DNA of 64,000 nucleotides from Promerops cafer (taxonomy: Eukaryota > Chordata > Aves > Passeriformes > Nectariniidae). The stretch is from assembly GCA_013398275.1 (NCBI GenBank), contig VZSE01008349.1, positions 961,279-1,025,278 on the forward strand. The letters run 5' to 3'. Made by a program: the position numbers and the translations under genes. Of the stretch, positions 12,863 to 25,900 are shown piece by piece (the stretch's first letter is position 1; every line of letters begins with the position of its first letter). The notes below the pieces were generated by a model. It made no database searches and had not been told where the DNA came from. It saw only the letters and a program-made list of their open reading frames with translations.

Positions 12863-15800
12863 CCAGCTCTTCCTGACAGTAACTCTAGACAACTAAGCTA
12901 AGCTTCTTTTTCATCACTGCTTCTTTTTTCAAGACACCTAAAATTATATCTGTATGTATAACTCACCATTAGCATTAAAATCTGTTAGACACATAAAAAT
13001 AAAGCTTCTGGCTTTTTGAGTCCAGAGTCTTCCTGCATCAGGAAACACATATGAGGACATATCAGAAACACCTCAAGAAGAAAGTTTTTCATGAACAGAT
13101 CAAGTAGCACCTAACAATCATTTGGAGTTTCTCGGTTTCAATGGTTCTATTGGAAAAATTCTCAAAAATCTGACTGATCAGTTGGTCAGAAACCATCTTC
13201 CAAATATCAGTCTACCCTTGTCATGGCTAATCACTACCTATGTGCTTTCTCTGGCTCTATCATTTGGTGCAAACAGTTATTTTCCCAACCTGATATTTAC
13301 ACATGGCTTGACAAAATGTGCAGCACTGTAGGTGGGTGCCAAGAAAATGGATGCCAAGCTCTATCCAGTGTCCCCTTTCCACCCAGTTAGGTAAGGAGAA
13401 TACTTCTGGACATGACTGAGCACTGTGGTTTATGACCAACTTAACCACTAAGAGCAAGATTAGGAAGACATCTCCATTGATCCAGGTGGATCAACCCATG
13501 AATTCTTTATTCCATGCAGACTTTGTTCCTTCCTCTGGCCCCCGTAGCAGAAAACTTTAGGCAACATGAAACCTCAGTACAGCAACTCAATTCTTACTGA
13601 AGCCATTTGGCATGGGCTATCCAAGTATATATGCACACAAATAGAAAATGCATAGACATCACTTTTTAAAAGCTGTCAATTCCCAAAAGGACCCAGTGAG
13701 GTAGAATTGCTATTAAAAACAATTAATTTGCAGCCATTTTTTAAACACCTAATTTCCCCACTAGCCTGTATGCAGCACTACTTCAAACAGCTACACACGG
13801 TCTCATTTAGTGAATATATGAGGAAAAGGTCTGCATTATGTTTGCTAAAAGGACTAGGATTTCAATTCCATCTGCTGTTGGGTGTGTTTGATTTGTGTAT
13901 TAATTATGCCTGTTTGTAGCTGTAAATTTGCTCCAGATTAGTAGGTGATTGCTTCCACGCACAGATTCACTACACTGCATGGCTCCCTTGCACTTTTATA
14001 GTTTTCAAATGGTTCCATACTTATGCTTTTTAAATTGCTTTTGATTCCTATCTTATTCAGTGTGAGCTTTCAACTCTGTCTTATTCAGTCAATTTTTTTT
14101 CTCCTTAAGAGAAAACATGTCCTTTTGATTCTTCTCTTCCCGGACCCCTTTTGCTGGTGTATTGTCAGCTTTGTCCATGGTGCTACTATAAAACGCAACA
14201 CAAAACTGCTTCTTTTCCCAGTCTTACAGGGAAATTCAGCATATTCATATTTAGCATTTTCTACGTGGAATGACTTAAATTAATGGGTTTAGGAATTACA
14301 TGAGCACTCAGCAGGGCGTATTCATACCCGTTACTGTGCAAACTTTAAATGCTTGTCACGTCAAAATAAAACTCTTCCACATGTGGAACATTTTTGCTCT
14401 TGATCACTGAGTTTTTTTCCTGGTTTTCAAAATGCCCAAAAGTTCTGAGCTGTCACCTTTGTAGTTAAGACCTTTGAGATATGCTTGAAAACGTGACACA
14501 TCTGAAATGAGCTGCATAAAAACCATCTTTGTGTCTACAAATGTTTGTGTACACTTAGAAAATAAATGTTGAAGAGGTCAAGCGGATTTCTCTCATATTT
14601 TAGGAAAAGAACCACTCTGAGCTGAAAAATTGTATGCCAAGTTTCTGCCTGAAGCAAATTTTTACAATCAAATTAAAAACCTTTGAGACTAAGAGTTTAT
14701 AATGGAAATACTAACACAGCCTTAACCATGGCAGCACTAGCAGGCACTGCAATAATATTTGGAAAGCTCTCCCTGCCCACAATCTAAACTAAATAAAAAA
14801 GATGCCATTTTCCAACATATACCCCAGGCTAGCAAATAACAATGATTTAATGTACTTGCCCTGTGGTAATATAGTACCACTGCAAACCTCTGAGCCAATT
14901 TTTCTTTTCTTTTCTTTATTTTTTCTTTTCAAACATATATGCCCCATAGGGAAAGGATTGCAATTTAGCTCTTATTTGTGGATATATCGCTTTCATTTCA
15001 ACAATACTTGAAAGCCTTCCTGCTGTCACATGCTACTGTATGCGAGCACCCAACTGAATAAAGACCCATCAGGCTTTTTCAGGAGTTTATTCACAGGTTT
15101 GGCTTTGCTTATTGGAGTATGCACCACATTTAAATTAGATGAGGGCTACCGTAAAGCAATAACATTGTCAATGACTGGGATCTCACTTTCCCCTCTAACA
15201 GTCTGAAGCAAATTAATGTATTGGTTGTTCATTAACAAGTAAACAGTTTCTGCTACAATGTCAAGGAAAAAAGGATGTGTTCATTAATATGAACAATCTT
15301 CATCTACAAAGATGATTTACACAATGCATGTAATGAGATAGCTTTCCCCTAACTAGTACACTACCAAACTGAAAAGCTGATTCTTAGGACTTTCTTGAAA
15401 TGACAATATTGTTTGTTTACCAATAAGAAAGACAGTCTCAGTCACCTATGCCACCATTGTAAGCTCTATAATAAGTACTTAAAAAAAGAGAGATTTCTGG
15501 AATCACTTGTGGAATTAATAAAATTGGTAACTACAGACTTACAATGCATCAATGATACACATTATTCCTGTGATAACTTGAGCTAAAAATAAGATTAATT
15601 TGGTTATAGAAATTCCTTAAACAACAACACTTAAATTATTTCAAACTTGAATTTTTTCAAGAATTTTCTGAAAAAATCAGCAAACACTGGCTAAAAAAGC
15701 AAAGCAGTTTGGATACACCAATGTAATCAGCATGCCTAGTGCTTTTCTGTTAACCCTCTGAGTAGAACCATAGTATTCTGGATTTTTTGTACATTAATGT

Positions 15801-16640
15801 TATGAAAATTGTAACTTACAGAAATACTAATTTATATGTCATGACTTAATAAATCATGTTCTAAATATATTTGGGCTAGGCACCTCATCTCATGAGTATT
15901 TAATTCATCCTAGAATTTTAATTATCTGTTAGAGAAACCAGTCTCTAGCACCTATATGGGAAGCTTAAATTATTGCCCTATATTGGATGCTTGACTCTTA
16001 GACAGATATATCTAGATGAGACACTTCCCAGCTCACTACCTTTTAGCTAATCCTCTGCTATCCACTACTACATTTTCACATCAAAGTTTGCTTACTCCAT
16101 GTAAGCTCACTGGAATATCGCACTTAGGTTAGAGTCCACATTATCTCCGCTTATATTTAATTGAGAGGAATTAAGCTGGAAGTGACCCTGTTCTACTTTC
16201 CTGCTCATACCAAGATCAGGCTGTCAGGCATCTCCAGAGACCAAACATTAGATGACCTGAGTCACCTTTCGGAAGTGCTCGTCTCCATCTCCTTGGTGAT
16301 AGACGGTGCCTACCACAACTGCCATCCATCTCTGCTAACTAAAACAATTGTTGTCACATTTAGCAGCAATACCAGCCAATGATTCAAAAGGGAAATGAAG
16401 AAAGAAGTCAGAAGGACTGGTCTGTATTACAGCAAAATGACCACCGTGTGCTATATACTCTCCCAGATTATCACATTAGAAATAGTCTATTATGCTTGAT
16501 TTCTTTTTTTCATTGGTGTTTCAAATATTTATAGGGCCACATATTCTGTCTTCACTTACCCCCAGGAATTCAGAGGTTAGACTAAAAAAATGGCAGCCAC
16601 TGCCAAACAAGCCTAAACAATTATAACTTCCATGAAATCA

Positions 16641-16702
16641 TAAATATATATACATATATATGGATATATTAAAATATATATCTATGGGTATATGGATATA
16701 TT
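16641..16702. repeat. AT-rich imperfect (TA)n tract
   Basis: Mixed TATATA, TATGGATA and TAAAATATATA segments over about 60 bp, within possible 3' UTR or downstream DNA. Confidence 0.8.
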
Positions 16703-18360
16703 TTAAATCATCATTGGAAACTCTTTTGAAACAGTTCAAATATTCAGATTCCTTTCCTTGAAACCTAAAATAGGATATCAGCAATTTGAAACCCAGTCTC
16801 TCACAAACCTAAAAATAACTTAAAGAAATATTTTTATAGTTATGTTCATAAAATATGAACCAACAATCCAAAACATAAGATGTTGGGGATGAGTAGGACT
16901 TTCAGGATCTAGGATTATTTTTACATACATTTAAAGTAATACAAGATGGTCTAGATAAAGGAGCCAAACATCTTATTTTAATGATAAACCTGTATGCCAA
17001 AGCAAAGAAAAGGTGATAGGAAAATCCCAGATGGGTTTTTGAATAATATTTCTCATGCATAAGGGGAAAAATTTTTTTCTTCTGACTTCCCTCTCTAATT
17101 AAGAAGAATGAACGTTGGCCTTTGCTTTAAGACTGCCAAATTTTCACAATAGTAAAGGAGCATGTGGTATTAATGGACACTTTTTTATTACCACATTTAT
17201 GTCTTGCATTTACATGGCTGAGCTGTATCTCATCTAAAGGGAAGGCTGTGATAAAATATGGGAAGGTCAGTGCTGGTCAAACTTGTGCCAGATTCTGACC
17301 TACTGTAAATTAGGGTAAGTAAGTGGCAAGGAAGGCTTTATCTTGACTGAGGTTTTGATCTTATAGAAAAATAATCCTTGTCCTATCCAAAAGTTATGAA
17401 TGTACAACCATTAGGATGACAGTGGTCGTTCCCTATCTACTGAACATCTTCTCTCCACAATGAGACAAGGGTTAGATGGTTACAGTGAAGGATCTGACAC
17501 ATAGATAGAACCCTTTCCCAAAACCTAAAATCTGAGAACTTTTGTGTGGCAGTTCCTTTGTCCCTTCACCTCCTGCCCCAATGGAGTTCTCTTATTTGCT
17601 TCACTTGCTTTAAAACTCAGGTTCCAGGCAGAGTAACTGAGGCCATACACAGGTCTTCTGCCCACGGACATGCATTCAGAGGTCAGTCTCCTGATGGCTT
17701 AGATGACTTTCTAGTAAACTCATAATCTGAAGTTGGTGTCTGATGTAAGCTTCTATCAGCAGTTCCTTCTACAGCTGATGGAGTGAGACCAATAGGTTAA
17801 TCAAAACATGAGTCCTGCCTAAAATGTGTGCCCATGTCAGGTGAGATGAATCAAACCTGGAATGCTTATCTCTCTGTATCACCCAGGAAGTCTGGAGAAC
17901 TAGTTTCTACTAAATATCTCACCTCTAGATTATCAATATCTGTTGGATTAAAAAAATTCTATATGAAATACTTATACCACTTGTGTGAAGATCCACAAGA
18001 TTAAATCCCTGTGTTTAAAGTCTTCAGAGCTTTCAAAATATAAATTTTCATGTCTGAGGCAATGAAAGATGCACTTCGTAGGATGGAGAAACAGAATTCC
18101 AATGTTTCTTGAACTACAGTTCAACTGATACTTCCACCTAGAAGTGCAAAAGAGCTTTACACTAGCCCCCACCAGCTGCAGGTATTCATTGGCTGCCACA
18201 ACTGCTCATATGGACAGTTCCATGAACAAACACCACTCAGAATGGGAACGATACTGTGGGCTACTTGCCCTGTTCCTGAAAAATTTATTTATGCTTCCGG
18301 GAAAGCTGAGAAAATCTGCATGTCATTTTGGGTAGTGTATTGATACTTCTGGCTGTATAA

Positions 18361-18462
18361 CAGGAGAGAAAAAGGTAGGAAGAATGAAAGAGAGATAAAG
18401 AGCAAGACTGGGGGGAGAGAGAGAGAGTGTGTGAGAGAGACAGAAATAGAGAGAGAGGAAAC
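18361..18462. repeat. GA-rich low-complexity tract
   Basis: A purine-rich tract on the plus strand with (GA)n cores at about 18414-18427 and 18443-18458. The minus-strand ORFs rich in Leu and Ser across it come from the CT repeat. Confidence 0.9.
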
Positions 18463-19804
18463 AACGTGACTTTTAAAAAACACTGTGAGAAAACTTTAAC
18501 TTTAGAGAAGAAAACTTCCATTTTATATGAGTAATAAGAGAAACTATAAATTTCACAATGTTTTTTATTTTAGAACATGATTTTGAAAGTTGCTTCTTTC
18601 ATTCAAGTGAAATTCTGAGCCATCTTTTTTTTTTTCAAAATATCACATTTGAAGCAAAAGTCTACACACTGTAGTATTTCTGTGGAAGCCAACTTTATGA
18701 TAATGGTTAAATAAAAAGCTATAATGTTGTCTTGAGGTTTTAACAAACCAGTAATATATATATATATACTCTGTGTAAATGCCCATTTTATTAAATATTA
18801 CAAATAAAACTGGTGAATCATTTTTAGTTTCTCCATTCTAAAGACAAAACCTTTGCTAATTCAGTTTAGGCTTTACATATATATTAAATGACTTGTATTT
18901 TCCCCGATTTAGAAGTACTCTAGCTATTTAAAACCCAATGCTCATCAGTGTTACTCTTTTTAAATGGCTCTGCCAGAATAACCAGGTCATGCCAAGAGGA
19001 TGCCTGTTCATTCCTGAATGTGATGCAAAGGAACCAGGAACTTCTCAACTAGATCATTACACACTATTATATGGCAGAACGTGTCCTCAAGCAATTTCCC
19101 AAAACTCGGCATTATCATAAGCAGCAAACTATATGGAAGCAATCTTTTGTGGCCAACATCATGTCATCGTCTGAAAACCATGAGAATGCCCTAAATTGAA
19201 TTTCCCATTTAGCCCTGCATCATATTCTCCAATTACAGTCACTCTGTGTGTAAGTACGATGCAGGTTTGGAATGGGCTGCTTCAGAAGATACCATTTGTT
19301 TAATTTTATTTTCATTTTTAAGCCTATATTTATAATTCCTAAGCAATAGTACATTTGATATATTTTTGGCCAGAACAGGCAAGGAACTTTAAGATACTAT
19401 AAAAGATATGTGCGTATAAAAGCAAAAAAGCCAGAATAAAACCCTAATATGGGTTGTCAAGATTTAAGGTGATCATTTACTCAGAGGGTTAACATGTGCT
19501 AAAATTACATACTGCAGTTCCTAGCTCCACTGATGAAAACATTCACTGCTTCTATCTTTAAATAAAAAAGCAAAATAGCCTTAACCCTTTGAGGATCTTA
19601 TTAGCAGCAAGTTGCAATCTAAACAGAGAACAAGTATTTCAATCAATTAGGAAATTATTCTTACAAAGATTCTGTGAGCACCCTTTTATGTTCCACCATC
19701 CCAGCGTTTATTGCTGGATAGATCAGTTGTATTCACTCCACACAGGCCTGAAGCAGTTTCAGGGTCTCAAAGGGTTAAAGCCAAGGCTTTTGAGAAAAAA
19801 GTGT

Positions 19805-19810
19805 TTTATT
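19805..19810 (-). promoter_or_regulatory. AATAAA hexamer overlapping the DCLK1 stop codon
   Basis: On the minus strand the end of the coding region reads TTT TAA TAA AAC. The last two bases of the stop codon are the first two of AATAAA. If used as a poly(A) signal, cleavage would fall 10-30 nt downstream and give an mRNA with almost no 3' UTR. DCLK1 mRNAs are known to have long 3' UTRs, so this is probably weak or unused. Confidence 0.5.
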
Positions 19811-19973
19811 AAAAGGGTGAGTTAGGTGAGCGAACAGTCTCGGAGGAGCTCGGTGAATAGTCTTCCGATTCGGAGTTGAGTTCAGGTGGAGCTTGCTGAG
19901 CCTTATATCGTCCCCTCACATCCTGGTTGCGTCTTCGTCGGAAAACCTGCCTCTCCTTATCAAGAGCGGTGGT
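19809..19973 (-). CDS. DCLK1: DCLK1 terminal exon, frame used when the cassette is skipped ([11 protein letters not shown]...SPNSPF)
   Basis: The coding part is 165 bp, 54 codons and a TAA. It begins [20 protein letters not shown], continues through an Ala/Pro and acidic-Ser stretch ([13 protein letters not shown]), and ends VRSPNSPF. The acceptor is atgcccctgccag. The early part is strongly basic and the later part acidic, with three Ser-Pro sites (SP) that could be phosphorylated. The joined product from 61919 is 395 residues. The stop TAA at 19809-19811 runs straight into AATAAA. Gly and Gln replace residues that I recall as Ser and Pro in mammals (RSRYKAQPAPP). Confidence 0.96.
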   Translation of the reverse strand, partial: TTALDKERQVFRRRRNQDVRGRYKAQQAPPELNSESEDYSPSSSETVRSPNSPF

Positions 19974-22900
19974 CTGGCAGGGGCATAAAATAAGAATAAA
20001 TGAAATTAGGCTGTGTGTGAAATGCAAAGATAATGAAAACCATGAGGTTTTATGTGGCCTGAAAATACCAGGGATAATAAATGTTCAGACCAAATTAAGC
20101 CTGTTCTGTCTCAGTCAGGTCTGAAAGGTTGAGCCCACAACATAGCTAAATGCTTTAAAAAGTGCATTTCCCAAACCTTAAGAGGTAGCGTGACATCATC
20201 AAGCAGATACAGTGCCATATATATGGTTGCCATATGTTCTACTTCTGGATGATATTAATTTCATCCTTTAACGGGATCAAATTTCAAGCCAAATACCAAG
20301 TGACCTTCCCCCCACCCTGCTCAAAGTATAAATCTGTTTCTACAGGCAAGGCAGAGATGTACACTTGTCTTTGATTTGACCTAATGAAGGCTGATACACA
20401 CTCACCCGTGTTCAAGTCAGTGCAATCAGCTAACAAAGATGGATTGTGATGAAGTTGTCAGACAAGAGAGGAAAACAAACACCGAAGGGAGCTAGCCCAG
20501 CTCCTTGACACATCATGCCGCTCAATGGATGTTCTTAGGGAGCACGCTGAAGAGCTCTGACGGAAAGACCTGTTTAGCCTGACCACACTGTCTCTTCCTG
20601 TTAACCAAGGAATGCTGAATTCAATACTCCACTAATTTTATCCACGTCTAGCTCAGGTATCCAGGAATGGGAAAGAGCAATAGTTACTTGATGGGCATTA
20701 ATTTTTGATCATTCTGCCATTATTGAGAATGCAATTCTTAATAAGATGGCTGTAACTTCTAGCCACGTTCTTTCTTCTGCTTTTCTGGCACATTTACGAG
20801 GTGAAACTTCAACCCAAGTAAGGGTAGCCCTAGTCTGACTATCAGTTTCAAGCACAGCACTGGGTTTTGCTGTCTTCTTGATTGTGGGATCTTAGACTGC
20901 AGTCCCTGAACTCACTGTAAAATTATAAGTTCAACAGGATGGCCTTGATTCAGCAAGAGCACTTTGACACATGTTTAGCTGCTTCTGAAGCAGGTCTGCC
21001 CCTTTAAATCCCAACCCATGGCTGTTTCGGAAAAAGCAAAACTGGAAAAGGCAGGTGACCAGTAAGATGACATACAAATGCAACCAAGTATCTGATCATG
21101 GCATTGGAAGCAAAGATAACTTTGAGAACAGAATAGGTTTCACTCATAAGGCTTGTAAAATTTGTCCCTATAATGAAAAGGTCTATTTAAAGGAATGCAG
21201 CCAAAAGGTTATTCTGCTTCAAAGGATTTATTGTGTTCTCTTAAGATATGCATGACTGATTTCTCTAGAAAATTTACCAGTTACAGTGTGAGCCTCATAG
21301 GAGAGCAGAGATGTATTTATAGCCGACATATCTTTGAGACTAAAATGAAAATTAAATCCATCATACTGGTGCAGAATAGCATTATATCAAACCATGCTTT
21401 CAAATAATGCAACCAGCATTCAATAATGATGTAACAGAGACAGAAAGATGGACAGGAGTACAGAACTACTATAGCAAATGGATTTAGTTAGGCTATATTG
21501 CTGAACTATTATTTTTGTCTAGAACCTACATAACACTACTTTAAAAGGGTAGAATGATCCACTTTGATAAGTTCATCCCTATATTTTAAATAATAATTGC
21601 TACAAAATCCAACACTTTTCATCTGCCAATTTTTTTTTGTTTACTGCTATCTTTTGGTTAAGAGCTCTAATTAGTATTTTCAATGCCTTCTATGTTTCTT
21701 AGCCTTGAACCAATTCAGTTTTTGATTATTTTTAATGTGAAACAGAAGAATACCTAGATCTTTTACACACAGTGAATCTACTGCTTACAGTATGTAATTT
21801 TGTGTGAAAATTGAAAAGAATGGCATATATTACCCCTCTATAAAATACAGATTTCCATTTAAAGGATATTTTTTATGCTTAGAGGAAATAAGCATTTATT
21901 TAAAGTTTAAACCACATCACATCATCCTGTGGTAATAGATACTCTCCCCTGAGACATTTAAACATTTCTTGTCGAATAAATAAAAATACTTGTATTAAAT
22001 TGAGAATTTATTTTTAAAACCTACTATATGAGAATGGCAAACATATATGTAAAATCTGAAGGTATTTAAAGGGATTTAGATAACTTACACATAAGGGAAT
22101 GTATGAGAAAATTGGGGTTTTAGAATATTGCTTTTTATAAAGAACAAAGACAACTAGGTACCAGGACATCTTTTCAAAGATGTCTGTAAAAATAAACTCC
22201 AAGATATTATATTTCTATGATTGTTGGAAATGCTTTAGAGACTTCTTTAAATCTATTTATTTAAATATACATAAAAGCACTCCCTCCCTCAATAATAAAT
22301 GATATTAAGCAAAAACCCCCTGACGGTCTCACCTAAACTAGCACCTTATGTTGCTGTAGTTTGTAGGGACAAATATTTCTGGCTTCCTAATGCTTCAGAA
22401 ACTTCCTGAGACATTTTGTGACTGTTTTTCTTTACATTTTTATCCAGTGTTTGCCCTGGATTTGATCTCATCAGTTTTTGTAAAGACATACTTCTAGAGT
22501 CCAGGGCATTATTGTGGTTACTCTCCCGGGATGAGAGACATCTAGAGCCTTTCTCACCCAAAGAGCTTATTGAACAAAAAGTTACAAAGTCACAGAGAGT
22601 CAAAGAGGTCAGTATTTATCTAGTGAAAGCAAAAATACACAGGTCATATTCTAAGGTTTAGTGTTTACCATGTCAGTACTACAAAATGGGGCACTTCTGG
22701 CCACAAACAGAGTGCTCAGGCCCTATAGAACTTGCAAGAACAGGCTTATTTTGCCCAGTGTTCCAATGACATTTGACACTTCCAGTGTGGAATACACTGC
22801 TGATGGTATTGTGGTTCTGCATTCTGCAAAAATGCTATTTTTCATTTAATGATGTGGTTACTTTTTACCTCGAAAGAATTTCCGAATCTGATAAATCCAT

Positions 22901-25900
22901 CTTTTGGAACACAGAGAAGATGGTAAGGTAGATACATATGAGTATTGACTGCATGTGTTTTGTAAGTGTGATTTTCACCTACTATACTTTCTTGTGCACA
23001 TGGACATATTCCAAAAATCAGCTTTTTTATTATTATTGATGTTTTTGTAACAAAGGCCTCTTATTCACATTGCCTTGGTTTAACAGATGCATTCTTTCGC
23101 CGGCTGTTCATCTGGGTGGTTCACAAGTGCATGAACCAGTCTATTATGGATTTCCAGGGCATTTCTATTTCAGGCTACCCTTTCAGTAAATAATAGGAGG
23201 ATCTGAAGTGCACTTATGCTTCACAGGGCTGCAAATACCAGATTTTCATGATCACATTTTGACATTTTATTTTTCCCGACTCTAGGTTAGAGACTGAGAA
23301 CTTTGAGCACTATATGAAAGTAATGGCAACAAAAATGTAAAGACAGTATTCTTATTTAAGATATGCAGCTGCCCTCCTGCAATCCATATGAGAAAATGTA
23401 GAGCTTCTTATCCAGCAGAAGATAAGTGGATTGCCTCTAATAATTTGGTGGTGATGGGTCTGAAGTACTTCACTAAGCACTAACGTATTTTGCATCAACA
23501 TTTAGTAATCCTGTCACCCAGTACCAAATGGTAACCAAGACATTTTTGGAAATGTATTTAATTTGTAGTAACAGAGCATTATTTTAAAATCATTGTTTCT
23601 CTCATTGGCATATTAAGGTGAAGTTAGCATTTTTCCAGGATTTTTCCTTAAAGAGTGTCTTCATCCTGATTTCTACCACTTGAAGTTACAGGACTCCTGA
23701 GCCATGCAAATCTATTTTTTTATCTTGGAAAACACTGCACTGTGTATTTATGAACAGATTTTCAAAAACTACAACCACTTTGATAGATGTGGTGGATTTG
23801 CAATGGGAAGAGCCTTATTTTAGCTGTGGGCTGATATTTTCTGTCAGGTCAGTAATTACTGGATTAAAGTAACTGAATTTTATGAAAGTGAGCAGTGACT
23901 CATTCTTTTCACTTGTCTTAATTTACTGCTGGCCACCAAATATAGATATATATTAGTTTCATTAATAAAAGAACATTAATGTGCATTTTGCCTCCTAGTC
24001 CATACATTATTCATACCAGCCAGGAGACTCAACTGGAGATGCAGCTGTTCACGCATTAATCTAAGAAACCCTTCCCTTTGCTTGCTTTTATTCTGCAGGA
24101 GCATACTTGCAATTTGTTAGCAATTTTCCTGAAGCTTTGTTTAGCAGGTAGAATTAGATTAATCTACGTATTGAAACACTGGTATTTTTCTTCCAGTACC
24201 TCCTCTTATATCCACAGTTTTATGCACACATTTAAATGTTCACACCTAGATAAGTTTATCTTATTTTCTTTAACTTCTGGCTAGTGACCTTTATACATTG
24301 ACAGGTATCCTTGCTGTAAAAATGACCATTAAAAATTGCTTGTGGCACAAACCAGGCAGTCCTTCAGTCTCATCTTTTTTAAAATTTATTTTCCATGGGT
24401 TTCTCAGGTTATATATACATATATATATATTATATATATACACTATATATAGTTCTATATATGTATATATATATAAGTGTGATTGATTCATGAATCATGA
24501 CACTTTTTTGAGAGTACTTCAAACTTAGCAATGCACCTCAGTCCAGGAGCAAGACACTCATGGTATTTTTAGTCCCTCAGGCACAAGGTATAACTAAGTC
24601 AAGTTACACGGTAATTTGGAGATGTGCAAATGACCACATCGAGGGGACAAATTAATCGAGTGGATTTGAACCCAGAACTCCAAATACAAAAGCTCAATGC
24701 TTTAGCACACCATGTAACTTTCAGCATGAAATTTGGCTAAAATGAAAGTAAAAAAGAAAGAAAACCAAATCAATTTGATATATGCTTTGTACTGTATTAG
24801 TGAGTGAGCACAAAGACAATATATACATAACTGTTGAATTCATGTTGCTGTATTTAAGTTTGTGTTTACTCTTTGACATCCCCCTTCTTAGAGACACGAT
24901 TCCTCAGCTGGTTTCAATTACATGTGGAAGAGAGTTAGTGCCAAGTTGTTTGCATGAGTGAATTTTATTTATAGTTTGTAAATCAGTTGTGGTTATTTTA
25001 CTCAAAGATCGGGAGATGAGATTTTAAATTACTTTAGGTATCTGCCTGTATTTACCAATATTCAGTTTACAGAGGGTTTTATGTTATTAAAAATGGCACT
25101 TTAAAGATAGAAAGCCAGATTCCCAGCTTCCTTATCCCATCATCAAGATGTCTGGCTGTAACTTTTGACTTCAAAGTGTGTTGTATCCACTTGGGACAGG
25201 TGTGAGTAACTTGACAGATGCAAAGTAATGTGAACTAGGAACCAAACATAGAGGATGGAATTATGGGTTTTCAAATGAGCTATTTAGATATATTTTTAAC
25301 TGTCACAGTGAGAACTGTATTTTAAAAATCTAGTATTTATGAATTTAATATTGACCAGATTGATAATTTTGTTAAGCATCCAATGTAACTCATCTCCTTT
25401 CTATTGTCATTATATAGATAGATCATTAATGACTTTTCCATACATTTCCTGGATTTTATTTTGCCCATTTTGCTTTTCTAGAGTGTCTTGGATATATAGA
25501 AAATAACACACTCTAATATTCTATACTAATATAATATATATACTACTACACATACTGACATTTTCTACTAATATTCTGTTGGATGCAACCACTCTGGTGC
25601 TCCTTTGATATTCTGAATCAGCCCGATCTTCAGGGTTTTTACTGGGGCCTCCAAGACCATCCCTACTGATGCTGCTTTGGGGTTTACTGCACTGATTGCA
25701 GGGCTGATGTTCCAACAACATTTGGTGGATTGGTTTTAACATGTGTATTAGTCTGGGGTCCAAATGATTTTACTGATTTGGTCCCTGTGTTTTCCCTGAT
25801 CCTCATATTCAAAGAACTGTGAAAGATTTTCCAGGCATTATAGCTCATGCCAGCTACAACTCCTGCTGTATCTAAAAAATCGTGTCACTTCTGCATGTAT

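Larger units (their letters stand above)
1..13989. other. probable intergenic DNA downstream of DCLK1
   Basis: I find no spliced coding pattern, no family-like protein and no RNA gene here. ORFs of 60-155 codons occur on both strands but show no recognisable domain. The stretch contains the listed simple repeats, a degenerate tandem array, one CR1 element and purine-rich runs near 660-713 and 4855-4890. In mammals the region 3' of DCLK1 leads toward MAB21L1 and NBEA, but neither is visible here. Confidence 0.6.
13990..19808 (-). other. DCLK1: probable DCLK1 3' UTR and immediate downstream sequence, end not placed
   Basis: No coding exon is seen here. Mammalian DCLK1 transcripts have a 3' UTR of several kilobases, so part of this stretch is probably transcribed UTR. 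The lower boundary is arbitrary. Minus-strand AATAAA hexamers occur at 19707-19712, 19305-19310, 18787-18792 and 18564-18569, among others, and none can be preferred by eye. The region also holds a GA-rich tract (18361-18462), AT repeats (16641-16702 and near 18754) and a pyrimidine run near 14898-14932. Confidence 0.45.

Noticed and set aside
17270..17340. Sequence resembling an ancient CR1-L3 or SINE tail (CCAGATTCTGACCT)
   Set aside because: Similarity is limited to about 15 bp and cannot be separated from chance.
20215..20226. CCATATATATGG as an SRF CArG box
   Set aside because: It has eight A/T bases between CC and GG, whereas a CArG box has six.
22346..22603. 85-codon minus-strand ORF with protein-like polar composition
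   Set aside because: In the DCLK1 orientation but without fitting splice sites or phase, and unlike any DCLK1 segment that I know.
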